The notes below the pieces were generated by a model, which was not told the origin of the DNA, did not search any database, and saw nothing but the letters and a program-made list of their open reading frames with translations. Source: an uncultured Armatimonadota bacterium (lineage in GTDB: Bacteria > Armatimonadota > Fimbriimonadia > Fimbriimonadales > Fimbriimonadaceae). Taken from it: a DNA stretch of 64,000 nt. The position numbers were made by a program, and so were the translations under genes. How positions within the stretch are numbered: the first letter of the stretch is position 1; each line of letters opens with the position of its first letter. This document shows positions 19,096 through 28,287 of the stretch, piece after piece. The stretch is from positions 1 to 64,000 of the forward strand of contig CAIYLG010000062.1 in assembly GCA_903927025.1 (NCBI GenBank), given 5' to 3'.

Positions 19096-20154
19096 CTAAG
19101 TGCGCGACTTGATCAGGTTTCGATAAACCTGGTCGGTCGCTAGCCGCATCGCCTCCACACCGAAGACAGTCTCTGCACGGTGCTTGGCGGCAGCCTCCAT
19201 TGCTTCACGCATATCTTTGTCGTGCAGCAAGGCAGAGATTGCTTTTGCCAAATCAGTTTGAGACTGCGGAGGAACCAAGATTCCACAGTCAGGCGTGATC
19301 ACTTCAGGAATTCCGCCAACCTTGGTTGCGACTGTCGCCAGCCCATTCGCCATAGCTTCAACCAGCGCAATCCCCATCCCCTCTTTGAGCGATGGAAAGA
19401 CAAATAGGTCCATCTGAGCCAAATAGGTCTCAATGTCCTTCCGGTACCCGACAAATTTGACTCGGTCTGCGATTTCCAATTCCGCGGCCAGGGCTTTGCA
19501 TGCCTCAAGGCCGTTGCCATCACCGACAACACAGTAGGTAACGTTCGGAAAATCTTCCTTCAGGATCGCAACAGCCCGGATCGCATCTTCGATGCCCTTG
19601 AGCGGCGTTACCCGTGCCACGGTCCCTAAGACAGGGAAAGACTCCGGTTTCCGCGCCTGCTGTGCAGCTTTCGCGCCGTATGCGTTGTACACAACCGAAA
19701 TTCGCTCAGGCTTTATCCCTTGAGCGACCAGGTGGTTTTTGATCTCCTTCGACACCGCAATCATGTGGTGGGCAGCCAAGAATGACAGCTTCCCGCTCAT
19801 ACCGTGGACTGTCGCCACAGATGGGACACCGGCTGCGCGGGCAGCTAGGCAGCCATTCACGCTGCTCGTGGAAAGATGGGTATGAACCACATCGAATTTC
19901 CCTGCCCGAATCACACTGCGCATCTTAAGGATCGACACGAGGTCAACTTTGAGGCGGGCAGGAATCTCGTGGACGGTAAAGCCTTCATCTCGCACCTCAC
20001 TCCCAAACCGTTTGCCTTGGCGGGTGATAAATTCAACGGAATGACCGGCTTCTCGCTGTGCCCTAGCCAAAACCATAAGGCTTTGCACCGCGCCGTAGAT
20101 CATGTCGCTGGCGCTGCAGACCTGCAAAATCCGGAGCGGAGGCTCAGACGTCAT
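19096..20154 (-). CDS. Family 4 glycosyltransferase
   Basis: This 352-residue GT-B fold enzyme of the GT4 type transfers a sugar from a nucleotide-sugar donor. The N-terminal domain has the glycine loop MIYGAVQSLMVLARAQREAG (shown in part) and DVVHTHLS. The C-terminal domain has LGTVARVTPLKGIEDAIRA and the E-x7-E donor motif EGMGIALVE in FPSLKEGMGIALVEAMANG (shown in part). The start overlaps the upstream polysaccharide deacetylase by 11 bases, so the two enzymes are probably co-translated. They likely act in exopolysaccharide, lipopolysaccharide or other surface-glycan synthesis. Confidence 0.9.
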   Translation of the reverse strand: MTSEPPLRILQVCSASDMIYGAVQSLMVLARAQREAGHSVEFITRQGKRFGSEVRDEGFTVHEIPARLKVDLVSILKMRSVIRAGKFDVVHTHLSTSSVNGCLAARAAGVPSVATVHGMSGKLSFLAAHHMIAVSKEIKNHLVAQGIKPERISVVYNAYGAKAAQQARKPESFPVLGTVARVTPLKGIEDAIRAVAILKEDFPNVTYCVVGDGNGLEACKALAAELEIADRVKFVGYRKDIETYLAQMDLFVFPSLKEGMGIALVEAMANGLATVATKVGGIPEVITPDCGILVPPQSQTDLAKAISALLHDKDMREAMEAAAKHRAETVFGVEAMRLATDQVYRNLIKSRT

Positions 20155-20866
20155 GCTTGTCTCCCCTCAGCAGCTTGAGCGCAAGAACGGGTGCCCACGT
20201 ATCCCGGCGCACATTGATCCGCTTCAGGGCAAATCGATCCGTTTGGGCCGTATTTTGGCCGCGTTCTGTTGAGCAGGCAAGCCGGTAGCCAGCCTGCTCA
20301 ACCATCTTCTGGACATCGAGGTTTTTTCGACCATAGGGGTAGCAAAACGTTTCGATAGGGAATCCCAAGTCTGCTTCCAGCTTTGATTTCGAATCGGCAA
20401 TTTGCTTCCACGCCTCATCCGTTGACACGGCGGCAAGGTCTGCGTGGTCGAGAGTATGAGATCCAAACTCCGTTCCTTGGCGGTGTGCTTCCAGCACCTG
20501 GTCCACCGACATAAGCCTTTCTTCGACATCCCCTCGGCTGGTATCCCAAGCGTTGGTTCCACCTAACTGATTGGCCACTAGGTAAACGGTGGCGCTATAA
20601 CCGACGGACTTGAGGGCGGGCAGCGCATTTTGGAGAAAGTTGACGTAACCGTCGTCAAAGGTAATGACCACCGGCTTCTTAGGAAGCTTCGCGTTCTCTC
20701 GATAGAGAGAGCTCAAAGGTATTGCCGTGTAGCCCATCAATTTAAGTAGCGAAAGGTGCTTCTTAAAGAGGTTTGGACTGACGTAGTGACCCTTGACTGT
20801 CGACGCCTTGTTGAGGCGCTCAATCTTGTGATACATCAAGATGGGGACGCGTACGGTGTGCGACAT
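20144..20866 (-). CDS. Polysaccharide deacetylase (NodB/CE4 family)
   Basis: This 240-residue CE4 esterase removes N- or O-acetyl groups from a glycan. It has the catalytic motif 1 TFDDGY (around residues 69-74), the HTLDH metal motif (around 117-121) and the CYPYGR motif 3 (around 156-161). No signal peptide is visible, so it would act in the cytoplasm unless the export signal is non-classical. It overlaps the downstream GT4 gene by 11 bases, suggesting a shared pathway for a surface glycan. Confidence 0.88.
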   Translation of the reverse strand: MSHTVRVPILMYHKIERLNKASTVKGHYVSPNLFKKHLSLLKLMGYTAIPLSSLYRENAKLPKKPVVITFDDGYVNFLQNALPALKSVGYSATVYLVANQLGGTNAWDTSRGDVEERLMSVDQVLEAHRQGTEFGSHTLDHADLAAVSTDEAWKQIADSKSKLEADLGFPIETFCYPYGRKNLDVQKMVEQAGYRLACSTERGQNTAQTDRFALKRINVRRDTWAPVLALKLLRGDKHDV

Positions 20867-20937
20867 GCCTTCCTAGCCAGCCGTCCAACTTATACCAGCT
20901 TCCAAGCCGCATGAATACCCCCACAATTGCGGGCGCA

Positions 20938-21114
20938 CTACTGCTTGTGGTTTTGGGCGTCCCGCATCGCCTCCCGTACAGCCTTCTCTCTTGCCATAGC
21001 GGCCTTAACCATGACGGCTCCAAACATGATCAATCCCGTAATCATGAGGAGTCCAACGCACACCATGGCAACGCCAAAGGGAGAGTGAAGTCCATCGAAG
21101 CCAGCATGTTCCAT
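20938..21114 (-). CDS. Small single-pass membrane protein (58 residues), unannotated type
   Basis: On the minus strand an ATG at 21114 opens a 58-codon frame ending in TAG at 20940-20938. The peptide has a short polar N-terminus (starting MEHAGFDGLH), a strongly hydrophobic segment rich in Met, Val, Gly and Leu at about residues 13-36, and a charged amphipathic C-terminal tail (for example AREKAVREAMRDAQNHKQ). This is a convincing single-pass topology with the tail probably cytosolic. It begins 30 bases after the stop of the ornithine cyclodeaminase gene and ends 71 bases before the deacetylase gene, all on the same strand. I do not recognise a family. It fits exactly in a gap and has a coding-like composition, but the ribosome-binding site is weak. 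Confidence 0.65.
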   Translation of the reverse strand: MEHAGFDGLHSPFGVAMVCVGLLMITGLIMFGAVMVKAAMAREKAVREAMRDAQNHKQ

Positions 21115-21144
21115 GGTCTGGTGATGTTACCTGCGACAAGTTGG

Positions 21145-22374
21145 CTAAACCGGAGCGGATCCAAGGTTGCCAGCAAGCTCAGTCAGGAAGAATTCACAGT
21201 CGGTCACTAGGCCAACGGCTTGATGGGTGCCGCGATCCGTCAGCTTGATCACCGTATCAGAGTCGCTATCAACGCAGTAGGTCTTAGCGGAAGCTGGGAG
21301 GATATTCCCCACCGCAACGCTATGAAGAGTCGTTGCGACCATGAGACACACTCCTACGCCGCCGATGTGCTCTCTCATGGTGTCTTGCGCCCTTACATTG
21401 TCGGTGATCACGTCCGGAAGGGGGCCGTCATCTCGAATGGAGCCGCACAACACGAACGGAACCTGCTGTTTGACGCATGTGTACATTACGCCTCCGGTGA
21501 TGAGGCCAGACGCCACAGCTTTGGCGATTGAGCCAGCTCGGCGCACCCGATTGATTGCACGCAGATGGTGAGTGTGCCCGTGGGGCCCACTGCTTCCAGT
21601 GCTTAAATCCACTCCCAGCGATGTCCCAAGCATATTCGCCTCGATATCGTGAGTCGCCAGAGCGTTGCCAGCGAAGAGTACGTCGACCCAGCCTTCTGCA
21701 ATCAACTGAGCGAGCAGCGGTGCGGAACCGCTGTGGATGATGGCGGGACCGCCAACAAGCAGAACCTTCTTTCCTTCTTGTTTTGCCCGCCGAATCGCAT
21801 CCGCGGCGTGGGCAATCATGCGCTTCTTTGGGCGCTCGCTGCTCACGTCGCTGCTCATGAACCGAAATTCTTGATCGTCCCGTTGCTCGTCTTCCAGCGG
21901 CGTGATCTTGACCCCGCCAAAGCCGACAACGAGGCGGTCTCCCTTCTTAACCTTGTGCATCGGGCACGTTTCTGCCCGCCAACCAGAGTCCTCTTTCCAG
22001 GCTCGAATGCCACAGTCCATCTCAATGTGTTCCACCTCGACGAGGGCGTCCTCCACAAGAATATGAGTGGTGAAGTTGGTTGTGCTGTAGAAGCCCTCAG
22101 GCAACACCCCATCCATATCGGCGGTGGCCAATTCAACCTCGCTGATATCGAACGTCGCACCGTGGCTGCGGCAGTCTGCAAGTGCTCGGCGCATCGTTGC
22201 CAGGTCGGGGGCGCTCAGATAGAGGTCAACGAACGAAGGCTGAGACGAAAATTCTCCGATCCGAAACCGTCGAGTTTGAAAGCTGACGCCGTGGTGGTTC
22301 AGCAGATCCAAGACCTTGCTTAGGGAATTCGCATCAAGTAGGTCTCCGCTGAGCGTCAACCGTTCGGTAACCAT
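21145..22374 (-). CDS. Ornithine cyclodeaminase of the TIGR00300 / AgrE-ArgZ C-terminal type
   Basis: This 409-residue protein matches the TIGR00300 (formerly LOR/SDH-like) family. Archaeal and cyanobacterial members of it convert L-ornithine to L-proline and ammonia with bound NAD. The N-terminal ~110 residues form the small alpha-beta domain containing RRALADCRSHGA. A central segment with FYSTTNF and a two-Cys region (CGIRAW...CPMHKVKKGD) follows. The C-terminal Rossmann-like domain starts KVLLVGGPAIIHSG around residue 200 and includes GNALATHDIEANMLGTSLG. The protein stands alone here; it is not fused to the arginine dihydrolase domain seen in cyanobacterial AgrE. It would link arginine/ornithine breakdown to proline. 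Confidence 0.85.
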   Translation of the reverse strand: MVTERLTLSGDLLDANSLSKVLDLLNHHGVSFQTRRFRIGEFSSQPSFVDLYLSAPDLATMRRALADCRSHGATFDISEVELATADMDGVLPEGFYSTTNFTTHILVEDALVEVEHIEMDCGIRAWKEDSGWRAETCPMHKVKKGDRLVVGFGGVKITPLEDEQRDDQEFRFMSSDVSSERPKKRMIAHAADAIRRAKQEGKKVLLVGGPAIIHSGSAPLLAQLIAEGWVDVLFAGNALATHDIEANMLGTSLGVDLSTGSSGPHGHTHHLRAINRVRRAGSIAKAVASGLITGGVMYTCVKQQVPFVLCGSIRDDGPLPDVITDNVRAQDTMREHIGGVGVCLMVATTLHSVAVGNILPASAKTYCVDSDSDTVIKLTDRGTHQAVGLVTDCEFFLTELAGNLGSAPV

Positions 22375-22400
22375 GTCCTGAGTCTACCGGCGGGGCTGAC

Positions 22401-22739
22401 TCAGCTTGCAAAAGCAACGAATTTCGATTCAGTCCGAAGCGCCGATTCTACGTCAGAGATCCTAAAAACGGCTCTCGATGTCGTAGTGTCGTCCTTGCCT
22501 CGGAACTCGACGTGTAGTACGTCCGACTGCCCTCGAAGGAGGAAATATCCGGTTTCCAAGGTGATCTGAACCGCTCCATGATCGAGCGCGGAAGCTAAAT
22601 AGGCGTTAGGACACTGCACCGTCGACAGGCTGCTTACTTTTCCAGGCTGACAGGCATCGGACAGCACAATGTGACAGACCTCAGAAAGTCTGTTTTCCAG
22701 AGAGATCCATCGAGATGGATCTTCTTCCGTTCCATTCAA
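22401..22739 (-). CDS. Hypothetical protein, 112 residues
   Basis: This open frame on the minus strand lies 26 bases upstream of the ornithine cyclodeaminase gene and in the same direction, so it would be the first gene of that operon. The product is soluble, acidic and without signal peptide or membrane segments. It contains a mixed strand/helix pattern (for example ITLETGYFLLRGQ, VLHVEFRGKDD, AVFRISDVESAL). I recognise no family. No good ribosome-binding site precedes the ATG. The steady amino-acid composition and position make it plausible but not certain. Confidence 0.5.
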   Translation of the reverse strand: MNGTEEDPSRWISLENRLSEVCHIVLSDACQPGKVSSLSTVQCPNAYLASALDHGAVQITLETGYFLLRGQSDVLHVEFRGKDDTTTSRAVFRISDVESALRTESKFVAFAS

Positions 22740-22962
22740 GGCGTGAACTTTAGTGATGTGCTCCAGCGCTCCGCAGCCAAATGAGCAAAGCGCGCCACTC
22801 TTCAGAAGAGAGACCGGCGCTGTTGGAATCGGCTTAGCAAGACTGTAACACCTACGTACAGCGCGTCATCCCACCTTTATCTCCCTTGCGCCAAATTCAG
22901 CAGGTCTGCACCGAAGAGGGTCCTTGCAATCTGAGGCCGCAGTAGGCCACAACTAGGATCGC

Positions 22963-23979
22963 ATGCAAAAGCCCGAAGAGCTTCAGCTGGAAGCAGTCTG
23001 TGCAATAGACGCCGCCACCAGCACAACCGACCTCCGAGAAATCGAGCTCCGATTTCTTGGTAAGAACGGTTCCATCCTTGGGCTGATGAAGCTGCTTGGC
23101 GGTCTGTCAAAGGAAGAGCGCCCAGCGTTTGGCCAGGCGGTTAATTCAGCGAAAGCCTCCGTTGAGGCAAAGCTTGCCGACCGAGTCGCAGAACTGAAGC
23201 AGGTTGAGCAGGCTCAGCAGTTTGAAGCTGAGCGAATCGATGTGACGATGCCGGGCCACAGCCCACGCGTGGGTCAGGCTCATATTCTTCAGCAGACGAC
23301 GCAAAAGATAAAGCGGGTTCTGGGTGGCATGGGATTCCGATACATGGAGTCACCCGAGCTTGAGCAGTTCAAATACAACTTTGACGCCCTCAACTATCCT
23401 CCTGACCATCCTGCTATGGACGATCAGGACACGTTCTATATTGACGATACGCACCTTTTGAGGACCCAGTGCACGGCGCTTCAAGGGCGAGTCTTTGAGA
23501 CCATCAAGCCACCCCTGCGTGTCTTCACGGTAGGAAGAACCTATCGAAATGAAGCTGTGGATAGAACCCACGGCCACACCTTCCACCAGGTGGACTGCTT
23601 CATGATCGATGAGGGAATCTCGATGGCGCATCTCAAGGGAACGCTGGGGGTGTTCGCACGATCCATGTTCGGAGATGAAGTCTCCGTGAGGTTCCGCCCC
23701 GACTTCTTCCCCTTCGTGGAGCCCGGAGTCGACTACGCGATCTCAACCCCTAAGCTGTTCAATGGCCGATGGGTGGAACTCGGTGGGGCGGGTCTAATCC
23801 ACCCCAACATCCTGGAGCGGTACGGCATCGACACCGAGCGGTACAGCGGTTTCGCGTTTGGCCTTGGAGTGGAGCGAATCCCGATGATGGCGTACGGCAT
23901 TGACGACCTCCGTCAGTTCCTGGAAAACGACTTCCGTTTCCTGGATCAGTTCAAGTTTGAGCCGTTGACTTCGGCCTAA
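22963..23979 (+). CDS. pheS: Phenylalanine-tRNA ligase alpha subunit
   Basis: This catalytic subunit of the class II phenylalanyl-tRNA synthetase charges tRNA-Phe as an alpha2-beta2 tetramer. The 338-residue protein has the N-terminal coiled-coil (about 1-85), then motif 2 in VGRTYRNEAVDRTHGHTFHQ (around 188-206), the SVRFRPDFFPFVEPG segment, and motif 3 in FGLGVERIPMMAYGI (around 304-318). The beta-subunit gene pheT, which normally follows, is absent. The next gene downstream is ppx, 40 bases away. Confidence 0.96.
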   Translation: MQKPEELQLEAVCAIDAATSTTDLREIELRFLGKNGSILGLMKLLGGLSKEERPAFGQAVNSAKASVEAKLADRVAELKQVEQAQQFEAERIDVTMPGHSPRVGQAHILQQTTQKIKRVLGGMGFRYMESPELEQFKYNFDALNYPPDHPAMDDQDTFYIDDTHLLRTQCTALQGRVFETIKPPLRVFTVGRTYRNEAVDRTHGHTFHQVDCFMIDEGISMAHLKGTLGVFARSMFGDEVSVRFRPDFFPFVEPGVDYAISTPKLFNGRWVELGGAGLIHPNILERYGIDTERYSGFAFGLGVERIPMMAYGIDDLRQFLENDFRFLDQFKFEPLTSA

Positions 23980-24019
23980 TTCGAACGAGAACAGTCTGTC
24001 TGAGACATACTTTGCGGTA

Positions 24020-24928
24020 ATGACGCGTATCCTGGCCGCTGCGGACATCGGCAGCAACACCGCCCACCTTCTTGTCGCGGCGACTGATGGCAACCTCGTA
24101 ATGAGGATTGACAACTTCAACGAATGGATACCGCTAGGCGAAGTGGTCGCCCGTACCGGTGAAATCCCAAAGGAGATGGTCACCCAACTTGTAGCCGCCG
24201 TTAAAGAATTTAAGCGGATTTCCAGCGCCAAACAGGCTGATGCGCTCTATGTTTTTGCCACTGAGGGAATGCGGGCGGCGATTAACCACAAGGCAGTGCT
24301 CAAGAAGATCAACGACGAGACTGGAGTTAAGGTCGATATCATTCCGCCCAAGCGGGAAGCCGAACTCAGCATGCGAGGCGTGTCGCTCGATACCAAGAAC
24401 TACGGCGCGGAAGTGATGTTCGAAGTCGGTGGTGGCAGCGCGCAGATCGGACTCATCAGTAAGAACTCGCTTAAAGAGGAAGAGTCCCTTCCCCTTGGCA
24501 CCGGAAGGATCATCGCCGAATCTGGCCTTCGAAATCCTTGCCCAGACTATGCTCTGACTGCCGCAATCAACTACATTGATTCAATTCTGTCGGCAGGGCA
24601 GCTCACTGGTCGTGCTTCAACTGGTGTCGCCAGCGGCGGCGTTGCACGAGGGCTTTGGCGTGCGCTGCATCCGGACAGTGAAAAGGTGTTGGCCCTTGAT
24701 GAGCTGAAATATATCATCTGGTCGTGCTCCCGGCTACCGACCGATCGAATCGTTTCGAGATTTGGTGTCAAACAGAAGCGAGCAGGAACCCTGTTGCCAG
24801 GAGCACTGGTTTACAGCGCTCTGATGGAAAAGTTTGGCGTGCGAGACTTGGCAGTAAGTGAATTTGGAATTCGAGAAGGAGCCGTGCTTGAAATGAGCTC
24901 CGGGAAGATGAAGTCGTGGCTCGTCTGA
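24020..24928 (+). CDS. ppx: Exopolyphosphatase (Ppx/GppA family)
   Basis: This 302-residue member of the ASKHA fold hydrolyses terminal phosphates from inorganic polyphosphate or pppGpp. It has the phosphate-1 loop ADIGSNTAHLLVA at the N-terminus, FATEGMRAAINHKAVL around 82-97, and the second phosphate loop FEVGGGSAQIGLI around 134-146. It is the short (two-domain) form, lacking the C-terminal HD domain of E. coli Ppx. Its end overlaps the ppk start by 13 bases, so synthesis and breakdown of polyphosphate are encoded as a coupled pair. Confidence 0.92.
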   Translation: MTRILAAADIGSNTAHLLVAATDGNLVMRIDNFNEWIPLGEVVARTGEIPKEMVTQLVAAVKEFKRISSAKQADALYVFATEGMRAAINHKAVLKKINDETGVKVDIIPPKREAELSMRGVSLDTKNYGAEVMFEVGGGSAQIGLISKNSLKEEESLPLGTGRIIAESGLRNPCPDYALTAAINYIDSILSAGQLTGRASTGVASGGVARGLWRALHPDSEKVLALDELKYIIWSCSRLPTDRIVSRFGVKQKRAGTLLPGALVYSALMEKFGVRDLAVSEFGIREGAVLEMSSGKMKSWLV

Positions 24929-27000
24929 AACAAACCGAGACTCCGGTATCTCGGTATCTCAACCGAGAGCTAAGCTGGCTCCAGTTCAACCGCCGAGTTC
25001 TGGAAGAAGCTGCCAATCCTCTCAATCCGGTATTGGAGCGACTTAAGTTTCTGGCGATCTTTGAATCTAACCTCGATGAGTTCTACATGGTTCGCGTAAG
25101 CGGCCTGATTGAGCAATTCGAGAGCGGCGTCATGGAGATGTCTCCGGACGGGCTAAGCCCTAACGAGCAACTTCACGTGATCTTTGAGGCGGCTGCGCCC
25201 TTGCGCAGAAGGTGCGCCTCAGTCTTTCAGGAGCAGATCAAGCCGCTCCTTGAGAAGAGTTCCGTATACGTCCGGCGATATGAGGAGCTTACAGATAAAC
25301 AGCTCAAGGAGATGAGGCAGTATTTTGAGCACGAGGTCTTCCCTCTCTGCACGCCCCTCATCCTGCACCCTGCTCCCTCGGTTCCGTTCATTTCCAACCG
25401 GAGCCTCAACCTGGCCGTGGAACTATCCGATGGCGGCCCCGACACCAAACTGGCAAGGGTCAAGATTCCGACCGTCATCCCCAGACTCGTGCGGCTGGGC
25501 AAGCGAAAGAACGAGTTCGTACTGCTTGAGGATGTTATTGCTCACAACATCCAGGCTCTGTTCCCTGGAGTGGAGATCCTTGGTGCTCATTGCTTCCGAG
25601 TTATTCGGGACGCTGATGTTGAAATTCGCGAGTTGGAGGCCGCCGACCTCATCACAACGATTGAGGAGACACTAAGACTTCGTCGCTTTGGGGATCCGGT
25701 CATGCTGCAGCACAACACGACGATGTCGGCAACTGTCCGGAAGCAGCTTATGACCATGCTGAAACTGGACGACGAAGACGTCTTCAGCCTCCAGGGGATC
25801 CTTGGCATGGAGGTCTTCCTTGAGCTTGCGAAGATCGACAAGCCTGGACTTCGATTCCCTCCCCATTTGCCGTACGTTGCGGAACAGGTTGCGACATCCT
25901 CCAACCTCTTTGAATCTATCGCCCAAAGCGACATCCTTGTGCACCACCCATTTGACGGATTCCGGTCTGTCGAAGCATTCGTCGGCTCCGCCGCCTCGGA
26001 CCCGGATGTGGTCGGGATCAAGCAGACACTCTACAGGATGGGCACTGAGTCTCCCATCGTTGAGAGTCTGCGGAATGCGGCCGAGTCCGGCAAGCAGGTC
26101 GCGGCGATGGTGGAACTGAAGGCTCGATTTGACGAGAGCAACAACCTGGTGTGGTCTCGATCAATGGAGCGGGCAGGAGTCCATGTCACCTATGGATTCC
26201 CTGAGATGAAAACCCACTGCAAGCTGTGCCTTGTCGTGCGCCGCAATGGGCGGGGGATGCGTCAGTACGCCCATGTTGGCACCGGGAACTACAATCCCGG
26301 CACCGCCCGTGGCTATACCGACTTAGGTCTGTTCACCTCCGATGAAGCGATCACCCAGGATATTAGCGAGCTTTTCAACTACCTAACCGGCTACAGCAAG
26401 CAAACGAAATATCGCAAGTTGCTGGTGGCACCCGTCAACCTGCGCGAAGGCATTCTCCAGCGGATTCGGGCGGAGGTGGCTCACCATCGAAAAGACAAGA
26501 GCGGTCGCATCATCTGGAAGCTAAATGCCCTCGTGGACCCAGAGGTCATTGAGGCGCTGTATGAAGCCAGTTGTGCTGGCGTTAAGGTGGATCTGATCAT
26601 TCGTGGTGTCTGTTGCCTCCGCCCGGGCGTGCCAGGGATGAGTGAGCACATCCGTGTGATGAGCATCGTTGGCAGATTCCTGGAGCACAGCCGGATCTAT
26701 TTCTTCGGCCGTGGAGGAAATCCAGACGTTCTCATAGGCAGCGCGGATGCAATGCGCAGAAACCTCGACCGAAGAATCGAAGTGCTGGTGCCGGTTGAGA
26801 ATCCAGGACTCGTTGCTCACATTCGCGATGGAATTCTGGCAACGTGCCTGCGAGACACGGCCCAGAGTTGGGATATGGACTCGGCTGGAAACTACGTTCG
26901 GCGCATCCCCGCGAAAGGTCAAAAGTCTTTTGACTCTCAAAAATGGTTCTTAAGCCATCCAGCCTCGAAAGAAATGTTCGGGCGCTCTAACGCAAATTAG
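24916..27000 (+). CDS. ppk: Polyphosphate kinase 1
   Basis: Ppk1 makes inorganic polyphosphate reversibly from ATP. The 694-residue protein begins with the N domain motif YLNRELSWLQFNRRVLEEA. It has the H-domain and two phospholipase-D-like catalytic domains: the first contains MKTHCKL...YAHVGTGNYNPGTARGYTDLGLFT (phosphorylated-His region, abridged), and the second has LEHSRIYFF and IGSADAMRRNLDRRIE. The start is a GTG at 24916 inside the end of ppx. The length matches the family (about 690). Confidence 0.97.
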   Translation: MARLKQTETPVSRYLNRELSWLQFNRRVLEEAANPLNPVLERLKFLAIFESNLDEFYMVRVSGLIEQFESGVMEMSPDGLSPNEQLHVIFEAAAPLRRRCASVFQEQIKPLLEKSSVYVRRYEELTDKQLKEMRQYFEHEVFPLCTPLILHPAPSVPFISNRSLNLAVELSDGGPDTKLARVKIPTVIPRLVRLGKRKNEFVLLEDVIAHNIQALFPGVEILGAHCFRVIRDADVEIRELEAADLITTIEETLRLRRFGDPVMLQHNTTMSATVRKQLMTMLKLDDEDVFSLQGILGMEVFLELAKIDKPGLRFPPHLPYVAEQVATSSNLFESIAQSDILVHHPFDGFRSVEAFVGSAASDPDVVGIKQTLYRMGTESPIVESLRNAAESGKQVAAMVELKARFDESNNLVWSRSMERAGVHVTYGFPEMKTHCKLCLVVRRNGRGMRQYAHVGTGNYNPGTARGYTDLGLFTSDEAITQDISELFNYLTGYSKQTKYRKLLVAPVNLREGILQRIRAEVAHHRKDKSGRIIWKLNALVDPEVIEALYEASCAGVKVDLIIRGVCCLRPGVPGMSEHIRVMSIVGRFLEHSRIYFFGRGGNPDVLIGSADAMRRNLDRRIEVLVPVENPGLVAHIRDGILATCLRDTAQSWDMDSAGNYVRRIPAKGQKSFDSQKWFLSHPASKEMFGRSNAN

Positions 27001-27207
27001 GAAGTTTCAATGTGGCGTCCCGATTCATCGGGAACGCTCCGACGATGAGTGCTTTAGCACGCCAGACGATTTGTGCAGATTAGAGGTTCCTGAACGGGGG
27101 TGAGGGATCACACTGCAAACCGGCTCGGGCCACTGCTCCGACGGGGGGCTTTTGGAGCAAAGTTGTTTGCAGGAACCGTTACACTTTTTGTCGAACATCT
27201 CTGTGAG

Positions 27208-28275
27208 ATGAATTGCACTTCTTTTCGTAGCGTTCTGCTGATCGGCATCGTGGCCATCACAGGTTTTCGGGCGGCGTCTGCCCAGGTTCCTCAGGACTTG
27301 GCTAACAAGAAGGATTTTCGAGCGTTCCGTGCTTCCAGCACGGACCCGAACCTGAAGAATGGCGATGCTCGGCACATGAACCCCGGCGAAACCTTGACGG
27401 TTGCCGACATCAAGGGCAGCGGAAGACTAACGCACCTATGGTTCACGATTGCCGCAAAGGACGAGGATCACCTTCGCGAGATGGTGCTTCGAATCACTTG
27501 GGACGATGCCAAGCGACCGGCTGTGGAATGCCCAATTGGGGACTTCTTTGCTCAGGGTCCTGGCAAGTATGTGGAGTACCACAGCGCCCCAGTTTCCGTA
27601 GGCGGCAGCATGGCGCTGAACTGCTACTGGCCCATGCCATTCAAGAAGCACGCTGTAGTCACAGTCACGAATGAGGGGGCCGGAGAGGTTTACGCTCTTT
27701 ACTACAACCTCGACTATCGGCTGGACAATCACCAAGAGAAGGATCTTCGCTACTTCCACACCCAATATCGAAATTTCTTCCCTGCACCGAAGGGTGTCCC
27801 CCTGACCATCTGTGAGGCGGCAGGAAGCGGGCAGTTTGTTGGCACCGTCGTCACCGTTATGGCGAACAGCGATGGCTGGTGGGGAGAGGGCAACGACAAC
27901 TGGTATGTGGACGGCTCAAAGCTTCCCACGATTAGCGGCACTGGAAGTGAAGACTACTTCTGCGGCGCTTGGGACTTCGGACACACGTTCCAGACTCCTT
28001 ATTTCGGCGTGACCTACTACGACAACGACAAATTCGGCGGAGAGAAGCGCGGCATCCAAAACACGGTCTATCGATGGCACATTCAGGATCCTGTTCCGTT
28101 CACAAAGTCGCTTCTGTTCACTTTGGAGCACGGACGTGGAGGCTGGGATGAGGACCGCAAGCCATTCCGCAATCACTACACCACCGTTGGGCTCTATTAC
28201 TCTGATCTTGCAGAAGGTGAAGGTGCCACTCTGCTTCCATACGCACAGCGAGTTCCGCATCTTATTGAAAAGTAG
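27208..28275 (+). CDS. Secreted DUF2961 (GH172-like) glycoside hydrolase
   Basis: From the ATG at 27208 the 355-residue product has a typical signal peptide ending near AASAQ (residues 1-25). The frame's upstream extension to 27100 lacks support. The body matches the DUF2961 family, which includes the GH172 enzymes acting on difructose dianhydride and D-arabinofuranose glycans. Landmarks are GSGRLTHLWFT near the N-terminus, CPIGDFFAQGPG, NCYWPMPFKK, and the central ISGTGSEDYFCGAWDFG with its acidic residues, followed by YRWHIQDPVPF. It is the first of three co-directional carbohydrate-active genes. The substrate is inferred only from family and neighbours. Confidence 0.85.
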   Translation: MNCTSFRSVLLIGIVAITGFRAASAQVPQDLANKKDFRAFRASSTDPNLKNGDARHMNPGETLTVADIKGSGRLTHLWFTIAAKDEDHLREMVLRITWDDAKRPAVECPIGDFFAQGPGKYVEYHSAPVSVGGSMALNCYWPMPFKKHAVVTVTNEGAGEVYALYYNLDYRLDNHQEKDLRYFHTQYRNFFPAPKGVPLTICEAAGSGQFVGTVVTVMANSDGWWGEGNDNWYVDGSKLPTISGTGSEDYFCGAWDFGHTFQTPYFGVTYYDNDKFGGEKRGIQNTVYRWHIQDPVPFTKSLLFTLEHGRGGWDEDRKPFRNHYTTVGLYYSDLAEGEGATLLPYAQRVPHLIEK

Positions 28276-28287
28276 GTCTATCTAGAT

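Noticed and set aside
21649-22323. 224-codon plus-strand frame opposite ornithine cyclodeaminase
   Set aside because: Antisense shadow of a recognised enzyme, with unnatural Cys/His-rich composition.
27018-27046. Imperfect CCGAT/ATCGG hairpin after ppk as a terminator
   Set aside because: Imperfect stem and no T-tract; too weak to call.
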